A stretch of DNA of 64,000 nt from Norana najaformis (taxonomy: Eukaryota > Annelida > Clitellata > Crassiclitellata > Hormogastridae), in the NCBI GenBank assembly GCA_964023275.1, contig OZ029921.1, forward strand, positions 12,715,806 through 12,779,805, read 5' to 3'. Below the pieces are notes generated by a model. It was not told where the DNA came from. It saw nothing but the letters and a program-made list of their open reading frames with translations, and did no database searches. A program made the translations under genes and the position numbers. Shown one piece after another: positions 32,380 to 43,299 of this stretch. The first letter of the stretch is position 1. Every line of letters begins with the position of its first letter.

Positions 32380-33920
32380 TAATGCCATTCCTGTAAGCAT
32401 CCTTGCTTACATAGGGGTACTTCACAGAGACTGTACATAAAGGTGCTGGTTCTGTATTTGCCACCTGCTCTCTGTTTACCCTTTTTTGAGCAGTTATGAC
32501 AATTTCTTTCATTTATTTTAACCAGCTTGTGACCCTCAACTCCAGAATTGAGAGCACTGCTAGAAGTGGATGTTTCTTGGGGTGAATTCCCTTGAATCTT
32601 AGAAGGGTGTCCTCAAGTGCAAGCTGGTTGAAATCTCTCACAAAGTTGACGAACAAGGTTATGACGAAATTTCAGATGACTGTAATTTCGTATATGACGC
32701 CTGCTCTCTTCTGTATCATCCTGACTCTTCGCTCAGAGAATGTAAGCATTGATTATGCTTAGGCTACATTCACCATCCACCACAGTAAACATCTCCACCA
32801 TTTCTTTCTTTCTCGTCCAGGCTCATAATATGAGCACAATTGGTTTAATTTATCAACTCCACCCATAAACTGGTTATACTGCAGGTTTACAAAGGGCTTT
32901 CCTTGTTCAGAAATGCCGGAACCATGACAGCTGGAAAGAAAAGAAATTGTTCTTTTGTCTCGAAACATTGTTAGGGTAACAGATCCTTTCTGATATTCAG
33001 CCACATCACCTCTGTACTTCAGTTTAGTCTGGCGAGCCTCTTGTGGGAGGCCTCTCCGATTTAACAATATAGTAGAAGTTGAATCGGTCTTGTCATTGAA
33101 AAGGTTCGTTGCTAAATCGAAGGAACTGAAGTACTAGTCATAGAACAAATGATGGCTATAGCCAAAAAACCCCAAACTCATCATAACCCAGACCATGCTG
33201 TCTTCTTATTGCATCATGGTTTGGGTTAGCTTTTCCAGTGTAAGCAATGAGATGCAAACAGTAACCAGATTGTGCTTTAGCCAAAAACTAGACTTTTAAG
33301 TTCCATTTTATTGGTTTACACGGCATGTACTGCTGGAAAGAAACCCTTTAAAAGCAACCATGGCTTCATCAACACTCAGTTCCCTATTTGGAATCAATGT
33401 ATTGGAAAAGCAAGCATTCAAGAGATCAACTATGCTGCTTACTTTGTACAGGGGATTGAATCCTGGTGTGCCATGAGGAACAGCCTTTGAGGCATTGCAG
33501 AGATGCAAGTACTTAGTCAGAATCCAGAATCGATCTCTTGAAAATGCCTGGGCAATTGTGTTGTTTATGAATCAGCCACAAGTTCCATTTCAAAACTGTA
33601 TTGTTGGTGCAGGATACATGCCTATGAAGATGTTCATGGCAAAATAAGCCATCATTTCCTCAAGGTAAGTTGGAGACCATTTCCACTGATGGCGTTTTCC
33701 AGCTGGCTGTGCTGCAGACCTGGTCTGCTCTGCATTGAGGTCAGTCTGCTGGACAACCTCAATAAAACAGGAGACAGGCAACAGTAAATTTAAAAATTAT
33801 AGACCTGGGCACCAACTGGAAATTGATGCACCAGCCCAGAAATCCTTTCATATGGGTTTCACTTGGGTTGGTCTAACAGAGCGGGACCATTCTTCCTGAA
33901 TCCCATCAGATTTCAGGCCA
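32380..33920 (-). pseudogene. piggyBac transposase, inactive
   Basis: In - strand order the pieces follow the piggyBac (DDE_Tnp_1_7) layout: SDGIQEEW...PT (33910-33860); SWSPTYLEEMMAYFAMNIFI-like segment, here KWSPTYLEEMMAYFAMNIFI (33690-33630); FNPLYKVSSIVDLLNACF and IPNRELSVDEAMVAFKGFLS (33460-33320), which includes a catalytic-region aspartate; VTLTMFRDKRTISFLSSCHG, NLQYNQFMGGVDKLNQLC and REREKKWW-like GRERKKWWRCLLWWMVN (33000-32760). A C-terminal stretch with KRVNREQVANTEPAPLC (32480-32420) corresponds to the cysteine-rich end domain. Several frameshifts and stops break it. It lies antisense in the Onecut intron. Confidence 0.9.
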
Positions 33921-33929
33921 TCATTCATG

Positions 33930-34580
33930 TATTATATAATCTAATATTCTCACCCTTTCATCGCCTAATTAGGCGGCAATCGGAGAACAGCTAATTGAAC
34001 TAGGCGGTGGCCTTGCTTAGCTGCAGCCACTTTAAAGCCATTTACTCTTGCACTTGATACCTTGTTTGCATGCCTAGGGCCACCTCTTGTATAGCTGTAC
34101 TTAACATTTATTTATATCCAAGTCAGAGCTTGAAATCGTTTTAATATTGAAAGTATTATTCTCTAATAAATATTCATGAAAATGTGACACTGAAGCTTAT
34201 TGGAAACGACCCACATGACGTAAATTGGCGCCTTAGTTTATGTAAACAATCACCCGTCGAGTCCAACATTTAGCTGTTTTAAGAGTTGTTTTTCTCAGTT
34301 AAAATCTGCTTCCTGATGAAAAGCAGCCTTTATTTCCGTGGATTAACATCTTCTCTTCTACTGCCCACCTAAAGAAATCTACAGTGGACGCATTTTATTT
34401 AACAAACAATTACTTTAAAACAATCCGGTGTTTTCCGGACATTTTCGTTATCAACTCCAGCGCTTTGCCAGTTGAATCCGATAACGGACTCCAGCGCTTA
34501 CCCGGTGAAATCCGGTAATGGACTTTAGAGGTTTAAACCGATTTGCTCATGGTTATTGGGAAGCAGAGTCAGTGAGACTG
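33930..34580. other. Possible right end of the piggyBac element and flanking sequence
   Basis: At 34440-34540 there are repeated TCCAGCGCTT and AATCCG(A/G)TAA phrases leading to CTTTAGAGGTTTAA at 34523-34536. Its reverse complement (TTAAACCTCTAAAG) resembles the TTAACCCTATCGAG at 30887-30900, as expected for diverged piggyBac ends at TTAA sites. The match is imperfect (about 12 of 16), so the boundaries are tentative. Confidence 0.35.
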
Positions 34581-34589
34581 CATGTTAGC

Positions 34590-35810
34590 GAACTGTGGGT
34601 TAGAGGGCCATGATGAAACTTGGTATTGTATGATTCATGGAAGTCTTAGTGTGGCTAGAAAGCTCAGACATACACTGTCTAATGTGAAGGCACTTACACT
34701 GTAGCCTGCTACCAAACAGTTGTGTCCAAGTACATTGAAAGGTTACATTGCTGTCTTGTTGGGCTACATTAATGTCTACTGTTTCCAAACATTATTTTAA
34801 AAGCATGAAGTTCCTGCTCTGAACTGCCAAGCCTATTGGTACACATCTTTTGTAATCTTGGCTCATACAGCAGCTGAGCTCCTGCCTGTGTTTGTAAGGC
34901 TGGCTGTGGCAGGCAAGGGCACAGGCACCATAATTTATCTCTGCTACAGCTGCTACTAGGTGAGGTTACTTTATCTGTTTGGGGATTGGAAACTTGCAGC
35001 TGTATTATGTATGTTCCCATGCTTTGGAGTTATTCTGCCCCCTGCAGGGCGTAAAGCCAGCTGCAGCCAGCAACTATTGCTGCATATTCAGGCATCTGTG
35101 TAGAGTTGACACATGCTGCCTGAAATAATGACCATAAAATTAGTTGGTTTGCATGTTATAATTTAGCAGATCATGCTTAAACAAGACCACGTTGTATACA
35201 GACGAGAGGGCGCCCAGGAAACCTGAGGGTAGAGACTCCTTAGGGCCTCTAAGCGACTCTTTAGGACCATATCTGACAAATCCATTGTCAGGTTCATGTA
35301 CCTGATAAGATGATACCATTAGGGAATGAGTGTGACATGAGCACATGGTTGGCAATACAGCCCAGGTTTCAGTAGTGGGAAGTGAACAAAAAGATCTGTG
35401 TAAAACATGGTAGTGCTACAAGAGCTTACCCCGCCAGTCCTATAGGGAAATGAGTCTGCCTGAGTAGCAAATACAAAACCAAGCAGGTCAGTGTGCTCCT
35501 GGGAAAGTCAGCCATAACATTCGCTGTCCAATTCAGAATGCAAATCAACTAATCTGATTTCAGGGACATAGTATTTCCACCCTGTTGCGATGTTGCAAGA
35601 CAATCTAAATCCAGATAGCGGGAAGATAAGAGCTGCGTGAAACTCGGGATTGACATGCCTGCAATATATCTTGTCTGATGCAGAGACCAGCTGAACTGAT
35701 CCAGTTTTAAGGTGTGGGACACTATGGGCCTGCCCTCTTGTGAGGTTTTGAGACAGCCTGAATGCCACCAGCAGAAAGATGCAACAATTCAGTGATCCAT
35801 CATAAAGCAT
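34590..35810. other. Intronic stretch with a dispersed repeat piece
   Basis: 34590-34690 is similar to 45040-45140 (TGTGGGTTAGAGGGCCATGATGAAA...TTGTATGATTCATGGAAGTC against ATGGGTTAAGAGGACCATGCTGAAA...GTGTATGATTTATACAAG), so an unclassified interspersed repeat is present. 35780-35920 holds an imperfect tandem pair (GTGATCCA..ATAAAG...CCCATAATGTGACCAGATAAATGG). No gene seen. Confidence 0.45.
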
Positions 35811-35919
35811 ATAAGAGTTTTCACCCATAATGTGACCAGATAAATGGAAAAAGCCAGACACAATGGTTTGGTGATCCAAAATGAAGTTTACAAAAGTTTT
35901 TACCGATAACATGACCAGA

Positions 35920-35928
35920 TGAGAGAGA

Positions 35929-36021
<93 letters not shown>

Positions 36022-36044
36022 CGAGAGCGAGAGCGAGAGCGAGA
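35920..36044. repeat. (GA)n microsatellite with (GAGAGC)n end
   Basis: A GA dinucleotide run of about 95 bp followed by five GAGAGC/GAGCGA hexamers. Long Ser/Leu and Arg/Glu frames over it are repeat artefacts. Confidence 0.97.
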
Positions 36045-36144
36045 GGAAGATGGAGAAGGACAGGCAGGCAATGGCCAGAATCACAGGTGAGAGGTCAGAA
36101 AAAGTTACTGCAGTAGATACAGGCTCCATATGTGCTTTTCAAAA

Positions 36145-36540
36145 CACAGTCTAGAGAAATGACTGAGTGAACAAGGCATTGTGTAGGTTGGGACAAAGGT
36201 CTGTGTTCACACACAGCAAAGGATATAGGGAGATAAGACCTTCATTGTCATAGTACACAGAGGTCCTGTTGCATCTCTTGAAGCAGAATTTATTAATTGT
36301 GATGGTCAAGGATGGCCAAAACAGAGTTCAGATGTGAGAAATTACTCTTTAGCTTGTTTTGTATGACAAATGTGTCAGGCTGGAGTCACTGTGCATTGAA
36401 ATGGAGTGGGAGACATGTGATAACGGGAAGACGTGTTGCCTAATAGACATGCTTTTGGCAGAAAGGCGCAGAGATACATGACATGGGAAGAGAGACTGAG
36501 GTAGGCATATTATCGATGAAGCTATATGAAGGGAGAAGGT
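36145..36540 (+). repeat. Unclassified interspersed repeat, copy 1
   Basis: Parallel to 57605-57950: AACAAGGCATTGTGTAGGTT...TCTGTGT, then GAGGTCCTG, then GGGAAGACGTGTTGCCTAATAGACATG...CAGAAAGGCGCAGA against GGGAAGATGCGTTGCCTGATATCCATG...CAGAAAGACGCAGA. No coding content or inverted ends found. Confidence 0.6.
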
Positions 36541-36547
36541 GATACGT

Positions 36548-36625
36548 GAGTTGACATTGTGGTGGAACGGCTAACATGTCCACCTTTATGCTGTAACCTG
36601 GGTTCATACTCCAGGTCTGCCATGT
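36548..36625 (+). mobile_element. Possible tRNA-like SINE head
   Basis: TGGTGGAACGGCTAACATGTCC followed 30-40 bp later by CCTGGGTTCATACTCCAGG, close to a pol III B box inside a short stem. The A box is weak. It lies beside the unclassified repeat and could be part of it. Confidence 0.35.
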
Positions 36626-36629
36626 GTAA

Positions 36630-37615
36630 TCAGCATAGAATTTGGAACATATTGTCAGACTGTGTGATACATCTTACATGTGAGTAAATAGATGGGCTGA
36701 ACTATGGAAACAAAATAACTTTGCAATAAAATATTTAGGCCTATTGTAAAAGAGGTGATATTCACCATAACAGCACTGTAGAGAGGTACATACATGCATT
36801 CATTCATATATACATACATGTATGCATACACATTCATATATACATAGATAAATACATAATACACCAGGTACTCTTTACTTTTATTATTTAGAAGAATACG
36901 TATTTACATTTACTTAAGTAGATTCGCTGAAGAGTACTTTTACTTAATTACTTAAAGTTAGGTTTAATTTTATGTAAGTACTTTGGCTCGGTACTTTAAA
37001 CAACACTGTGTAGCACTTAGTGATGGCCAGATAATGGCTCATTTCTGAGAAGTGGAAAGAGATCCATCACCCAAAGCAGTGCTGCACACAATACAAGAAA
37101 CAGTATTAAATCACCCAAATTCTCTTGCACTTGGCACTAAATCTTAATCAGTTACTTTTTTTACATTATTATTAATATTGACAATTATTTTGTAGCAGTT
37201 ATGTGTGTGACGTTTATGTAACTTATGGAACTGCAGATGATCTAGTCAATATGCCTTTAACTTGGCAAGTTTCATTTGTTTGTTACATGTCAGTCATTTG
37301 ATGAAGGGAGGAAAGAAAGCAGGGAACACTCTCTTGTTGTACTGCTCGAATGTTGTCAGTCATAGCCCATGATTCTTTGTATTTCTGGTCCCTGGTCTAA
37401 TAGACAAGAAAGCAGCGAACGTTGTTGCCATTTTATTAATGGAATAGTGTAGCCTAATATATATTTCAACTCAGTGTCAGATACCTTTTTAAAAGTAGGT
37501 GCTGTTTATCTGAGCCCACAGTGTATTGTGTTGTGCTAAAGGGCAGAGTTGGTGTTTAGGCTCTTAACACATTTAATTGACAGGGTTATGCTGTGTAGAA
37601 TACCTTGTGCTGCAT
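36630..37615. other. Intronic stretch with (TACA)n-like microsatellite
   Basis: 36785-36860 has CATACATGCAT / TACATA-type simple repeat. Otherwise nothing recognised. Confidence 0.4.
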
Positions 37616-37621
37616 GAACAA

Positions 37622-38780
37622 TTGTAATTGTAATTTGACATTTATAAAGCGCTGCTTCAAGAATAAACTGTTCGGGGGCTCTCCTAACCTGAACCAGTGA
37701 GACAGATAATAATAAGTAATACAGACTTCAGGCACTTGTGAAACTGTTGCAGGGACAAACTGAGAAGCTCGAGCCACAGCTCTCGAGTAAGGTGATTCCA
37801 GCTGGTAAGCCCACCATAGGCAAAGCTTCTGGACTGAGCTGTAGCAGTGTGCATACGAGGGACAGTTAGGAGTCCAAGGGCAGCCGACCGGAGAGTGCCT
37901 CGTCCTGGAACCAAGGAGACCAAAGTGCATGAGTCCCTAAGGTAAGACAATTATGCATGAGGGTTAGGATCTTAAGTTGATTACGCTGCTGAATGGGGAG
38001 CCAGGAAGTTATATGGCCATACCTAGGGACACCTGCAATAAGACGGGCAGACTGAAGCTTAGAAATATTAGCAAGTGAAAGTCTAGCAAAGATAGAGTTG
38101 CCAAAATCCATCCTGGTGCAGATGAGGGCGTGAATTAGAGTAGCAACAGCATGACAGGAGAGGGAGCTGGCTTAAGATTACACTAAATTTAGGCATTTTT
38201 TAAGCAAATCTTAACCAACTATGGCAACTAGTCTGTACATTTAAAATCTAGTTAAGTAAGTATGTACACAGCAGATAAAACAACCACAAAGTGAATGCGA
38301 ATTAAAGGGAGGCACACTACACTGACAAAAGTGGCAAAAGCATGAGCGGCATACACTGTTAACATGATAGGTCAAGGAGAACTCCCGGTCCAGGACGACT
38401 CCAAGATCACGGACTGTGGAACAGAATAGAATGTCTGGAAACCTCTGGCATAAGGATTAGCAAGCTGAGCACGACTGCCAAGCCAGATGAATTGGGTCTT
38501 ACCACAGGGTAATCGGAGGCGATTAGAGGACATCCAAAGACCAAAGGCAGCTGTTGTGTCAAGAATCCTCTCAACCAAAGAGAGCTGCATCTGCTGGGTC
38601 ATGAGCAAAGGCCTGAGTGTCGTCTGCATACTGATGGACAGCAACACCCATGGAAGGAGAACTCTCTAGCAATGATGCATTGCAGAGCTGCACCAAGAAT
38701 GGGAGCAGCTTATTTATAAATTCTGTAAAGAGGAAAGTCAGGATGGGGTGAAGCATGGATGTTTTGGTTCATGAAGACAG
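37622..38780 (-). mobile_element. LINE family B (CR1/L2 group) copy, antisense
   Basis: In - strand order: LFTEFINKLLPFLVQ; AVHQYADDTQAFAHDPADAA (motif C, YADD) near 38640; WMSSNRLRLPCGKTQFIWLG at about 38530; LESSWTGS; MDFGNSIFARLSLANISKLQ and SWLPIQQRNQLKI (38110-37980); GRGTLRSAAL (37900); FAYGGLTSWNHLTREL; and the 3' end GCGCTTTATAAATGTCAAAT with ACAATT repeats (37655-37622). Active-site motif kept but frame broken several times; truncated before motif B. Confidence 0.9.
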
Positions 38781-38784
38781 CAGT

Positions 38785-39785
38785 TGTATCCCAAATGTAA
38801 TAGTGATGAACCAAGTTTTGAAGGCTTTATGCAACTGACCAAAGATGCTTTATCAAGTAAAATGAGAGTTGCTGAGAATGATGATCAAACTGGAATGCCA
38901 GTTGTGGTGCCATTAAAATAAAAATTTGAAAGAAACCACATGGTGCCTATTAATAATAGTATATATTTGGGTAGCCATAGTTATGTGTCTATGGGCATTT
39001 AAGTTATGCAATAATTCTTGAACGTGCAGGTGACTTTTGTTCTTTTGTATCCTATGACATTTTTAGTATTAATTAAACTTTGCCTCAGATTTTGTGTGGC
39101 GATTTTGGATGTAATTTTGACAGCTTCACTCAGCTGCCACTTTGAGTGGTTTGAATGTAAACTACTTCTTAAGCCATTTGGAGTCAGGCCTGGACTTTAT
39201 GCTGTTTGTGACTGAACTTTTTGGATTTTGGTGATGCAGTGGTGAGTCTGTGTCTTCAGAATGGCTTTTACTGTCATCTAGGGAGAGGATTCGACGGCTG
39301 CCTGACTGTTTACTGATGAATGCAGAATGGTACAAGTAGAATGAGTAATAATAGGATGCAACATGTTCTGCCATCAGCCTAGGGAGTCTCATTTGGTGAG
39401 CTTAACTGTGTGCTGCAAGTGCTTCACTTGGCTGTCGTCTTTCTCTTCTTAAAGCTCACCATGCACCTGAAACTTTGAACCTGTCATCTGTGAGTCATGA
39501 ACAAGAATTCATTGCTTTGGTTGTATCTGTGTGTGTGAGTCTATCAGTGGAGGTTTGTTCTGTTGTTCAAGCGTCATTCAACTGCAGATGAACTCGTCAT
39601 TCATCTCAAACTCTAATATCATTTTAGGCTAATGAAGTGTGCCTTCAAGAGGTTCTTAATTTAAGAAGATTCTACATAATGTTCAGATGCATAACTAGGC
39701 AATGTTATGCTTAAATACCAGCTCTTGATTCCTCTGAAAGTGGCAGAAATGTCACTGTTTGACAGATCTAAAGGGTGTGAATTAA
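38785..39785. other. Intronic stretch, no feature recognised
   Basis: Open frames of 60-76 codons on both strands show no family signature. Confidence 0.35.
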
Positions 39786-39789
39786 GATG

Positions 39790-40110
39790 ACACAAAAATA
39801 TTTCTTAGAATCATTCTAGCCGGAATCTTAAATGCCTTAATCATCATGCAGAAGCTACCATAATTTAGGCCTGTCCAAAGAAGAGGACATCAAATCTAAT
39901 GCTTCCTAGACAGGAAACCAATGCAATGTCTTTTGCATGGAGTATGACACATGAGAATTTAGGCAGGTTGGCAAGAAATGGGAGAGGAACTGTTCAAGAT
40001 GGAGAATATAGCTTATATTATATGGCTGACGTATCAATCGCTTCAGAATTCCTGCAAGGAAAGCATTGCAGTAGTCCCAGGTTGTCAAGATGACTAAAAT
40101 ATAAGAAGAC
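39790..40110 (-). mobile_element. CR1/L2-group LINE, short RT fragment
   Basis: The - strand has TTWDYCNAFLAGILKRLIRQ and YSMQKTLHWFPV, equivalent to the DYCNSxLAGLPK...LHWLPI region of the other copies. No tail or active site. Confidence 0.75.
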
Positions 40111-40114
40111 TAAA

Positions 40115-41325
40115 ACTAAATTTCTGTATGAAATGTCAGAAATGTGTTTGCCACTCTTGTTTTTGATGTCTTTCACGCTTGTGCACATGCATGCACACAA
40201 ACGCTCATCCCTGGAGGTCTTTAACACACACTTATCTCTGGACTAAAATAGCTAGTTTCTTGCCTTCAACTTTTGTTGCAAATTTGTCTTTACTTGTACC
40301 TACGTTTAGCAATGTTTTATTACAGTTTTTGCTGCTAGTGAAATTTTGTGCAGAGTTTCAATTTTATGATTGTGATTCTAAAATTTTAGAGTTTTTTCAA
40401 CTTTGCTGTGAACACAAGTGCCAATAAACTTTTGATTTGCAGAAGATTGTTAAGGAATAAAAGAAGAAAAAATGATATGTATTTGTAAAAGTTTAAGCAT
40501 GTGCTTTCAAATGAACTGTGATTTATTGGTAAATTTATCCCCAAAAAAACTTAGCTGCCAAGCAGTGAAAAGCTGAAAAAGTTTATCCTTTTATTATTCT
40601 ATAAAAATACTACTATATGAGATGTTATTGTACTTCATGTATGGGATGCTGGTAAGTTGGTGTTATTCTGAGGTTTGTTTATATGAATTGCAGGAGGATT
40701 ACAGGTAGCCACTTCTCCAGAGGGATTAAGCACTCCAACCAAGCAATCTTTGGGTTAGTATTATAGACAGAATTACAGAAGTTGTCTGTATGGTAGGATT
40801 TCGCATAACAATTCTAGCAGTTTCAGTCTTTATATTTTCATAAAATGAAATATTTTACTTATTCCTAATCATATTTAACCACAGAATAGTGTGAAAATGT
40901 TTCAGTCATATATGTGTCCTGTTTGTGTCAATGTAAGGCCAGTTGAGGCAATATGTGTAATAACAACACCAGTCTCAAAGCCCTATTATAGTTATCTGTA
41001 GGCCTACTTACATTGGGCGTGTACACCTATTATGTAGTATGCTAATATGTACACAGTTGTCATTCTTTATTGCTTGCGCTGTCTCTTTTCTGGTCATTGC
41101 ATCAATGCACAGCTGATCACATTAATCACCACAGGCATTCATGACCCTGAACTACAAAACCAGTTACTGAAATTCATCTTGTCCCAAATCTGAATCAGGT
41201 CCTCACAGTCTGTTGAGCATTGAGTCATTGAGTGCAGATGAGGCAGAAACTTGCATTTAGTCAGATATACTGGAACAAAGGACAATGCAAGAGGCAGTGC
41301 TACTTTTTCTGAGCCACGTAAGTTA
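40115..41325. other. Intronic AT-rich stretch, no feature recognised
   Basis: No gene or repeat family recognised. Confidence 0.35.
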
Positions 41326-41329
41326 ACAT

Positions 41330-41890
41330 CACTTTAAAAAGATAACTGCCTTCACAAAGTTGTAAAATGTTATTGGTGTGCTGGCAAGTCCCACAAAAAC
41401 AGAGATATCACAGCAGCAGTAGAACCATTTTGCCCACTTAGGAAAGGCATTGTGTCTTTGATTGGTCAGAAAATTCACGGCTGGAATTTCAGAATGTCAA
41501 GGCTGTGCTGATAAAGCCGCCAATTCTTTAGAATTGTGATCCAAACCTTCCTACAAAACTGCAAACTGGTGCATACAGAACATGCAGATTTGGTTATACA
41601 TTATTCCAGATGATAACCTTTGTCCAAATTCAATATGGAATTCAGTTCCTGTCTGATGCAGAATCGAGGGTACACTGTCATGGAATTGGAACTACTTTCA
41701 GTGCTACGGGCGATGGAAAAGTGCCAGCTGTATCTGCTTGACTTCCACAATTCAGATTTATTGTTGATCACCATCCACTCGTCCAAGAATTTTAATTTAG
41801 TTACTGGAAATTTATTCATGGATGCCATACTGCATTTCAGTGCATGGTGGGTCAGTTTTGGCTTCAGATTGGAAACCAATGGGTAAAATC
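41330..41890 (+). mobile_element. Ty3/Gypsy pol fragment (RT/RNase H junction)
   Basis: Frames shift, but + strand pieces follow the Gypsy pol order: WSENSRLEFQNVKAVLIKPP (41480-41520); DPNLPTKLQTGAYRT and GYTLFQM (41545-41610, equivalent to the LQTDASxxGLGxxLxQ of RNase H); QFLSDAES; and YTVMELELLSVLRAMEKCQL with YLLDFHNSDLLLITIHSS (41670-41790, equivalent to TELELLAVxWAxxKCRxYLxGxxFTLxTDHxPL). No LTR, integrase or gag seen. It lies 260 bp before the Onecut homeobox exon. Confidence 0.85.
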
Positions 41891-42147
41891 CTTACTTGGT
41901 GTCTAAAAGTAAGGTTGCTGCACCCATTCGCATGTTAGTCTATCATATGAGATTCACATTTGTTGTCACACCACCTTGCCATATCTAATTATTAGTTGCT
42001 GGATTGCTATTGATTTAATTGCTTTTCTGCCTAAATATCTTTCAAGCCCGAAAACTGATGCTATGCTGAGTTAGGCATATAATTCATTGTCAAATTCATG
42101 TACTGGTGCAGCTACCTAAGGCAGATGTGGTATATGTTAATGCTTAG

Positions 42148-42470
42148 TGTGTAAAAGAAGCGGGGAATTCACATCAGCTCGACCCGACAGCCAGCAGCCG
42201 TCGACGGCAAAGAAGCCTCGTATGGTATTTACAGAGATTCAGAGGCGCACCCTAGTGGCCATTTTCAAAGAGATCAAACGTCCAAGCAAAGAGATCCAGG
42301 CAACAATTGCTGAGCAACTCGGTCTCAAAGTCTCAACTGTTGTGAACTTCTTCATGAATGCACGTCGTCGGTCTGTTGACAAATACATGGACGATGTAAC
42401 AGACAAAGATGTGGTCAACAATGCAGTCAGCAGCACAGCTAACTCACTGGATGAGATGACAAGACAATGA
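42148..42470 (+). CDS. onecut: Onecut homeobox transcription factor, coding exon 2 (homeodomain and C-terminus)
   Basis: The acceptor TGCTTAG ends at 42147. With the phase-1 base from exon 1 the exon begins V-CKRSGEF, the place where other Onecut proteins have ACKRKEQ. The homeodomain (about residues 489-549 of the joined protein) contains KKPRMVFTEIQRRTL, IFKEIKRPSKEIQATIAEQL and STVVNFFMNARRRSVDKY. The FFMNARR segment has Phe at homeodomain position 48 and Met at position 50, the defining pair of the Onecut class, in place of the usual Trp48 and Gln50; Asn51 and Arg53 are kept. The protein stops at TGA 42468 after a short acidic/Ser tail. Family-atypical residues include KVSTVVNFF (others ELSTVSNFF) and YMDD after the homeodomain (others WQDE). 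Candidate poly(A) signals AATAAA are at 43676 and 43691, which would give a 3' UTR of about 1.2 kb; this is inferred only. Confidence 0.96.
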
Positions 42471-42759
42471 CAGTGACAGGCAGATTTTACACAACCACTG
42501 ATAAGTTAGCACGCTGCATCTGGCATGTAAGTTAGTCCCTATGAACAGATTAGCATTACGAGTCCAGTACACCAAAAGCGCATTTACACATATGTATGCT
42601 TGCATATATGTGTAGTAACATAAGTTGCAACAAACCTGCACTTAAATACATATGTATGTACTAGATAGTTGCACATGGGTGTTTGAGAATATGTGCTTTT
42701 ATGTGAATGTCAGTTTGTTTGTGCCTGGATATGTGATATGTGTACAATCCACATATCAT

Positions 42760-42825
42760 ATATGTATCAAGTATATATATTGTATGTATGCATTGTATGT
42801 ATGTCTGTATGTATGCACACACAGA
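42760..42825. repeat. (GTAT)n-like degenerate microsatellite
   Basis: Interrupted GTATGTATG repeats in the region downstream of the Onecut stop. Confidence 0.7.
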
Positions 42826-42961
42826 CACCTTCACTAGGCTGTTTTGGTAAGACAATATCCAAAGCAATAGGCCTATTGTAGTTATAAATTATGGCCCTAT
42901 GCTTCCAGATCCATTTTCCTTGCCTGCCGGCAGTGTGTGCACGAGATTATAATTCTAACTA

Positions 42962-43290
42962 GTAACATCTAATTCGCTGGTGTCTAATACAAAAGGCATC
43001 AACCGATGGTGCACCAAAGCCAATTTCAAACCAATTTCCACAATCAGGTCTATATCCAGAAGGTCAGTCCACAAGACAGAGAGTCAGCCTATGATAAGTT
43101 TTGAGCTGAGAACTAAATGACACAAGTAACTGTTCTGAACAAACAGACTCAGGGAGGGGGTTCCAAAATTTAGGTCCAGAAACTGAAAAAGCCCATTCAC
43201 CAAGAACAGTTCTAGTCATAGGTATGACCAGAGAAAGACAATCAAATGATCTGGTTGAATAATGACAAGGATGGGGAATAGGACTGATGC
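42962..43290 (-). mobile_element. LINE family A 3' fragment
   Basis: The tail (reverse complement of AATTCGCTGGTGTCTAATAC...CATCAACCGATGGTGCACCAAAG) is at 42968-43018, preceded on the - strand by decayed ORF end sequence including RTVLGEWAF-like coding. Confidence 0.75.
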
Positions 43291-43299
43291 ATAAGAAAT

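Larger units (their letters stand above)
16608..42147 (+). other. Onecut intron, 25.5 kb, between CUT and homeodomain exons
   Basis: Donor GTAAGC at 16608, acceptor TTAATGCTTAG ending at 42147. Both sides are phase 1, so joining them gives a valine codon followed by the CKR motif expected after the CUT domain. An intron between CUT and homeodomain is a known conserved feature of Onecut genes. It is occupied mainly by LINE fragments, most antisense to the gene. An additional small coding exon inside cannot be excluded. Confidence 0.85.

Noticed and set aside
35508-36129. Open frame of 187 codons with a long Leu/Ser repeat, and an Arg/Glu frame on the other strand
   Set aside because: The repetitive part is the (GA)n tract; the remaining part has no family signature and includes a local tandem duplication.
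42652-42881. Cysteine/tyrosine-rich short open frames after Onecut exon 2
   Set aside because: They arise from the GTAT/ATGTGT-rich simple sequence.
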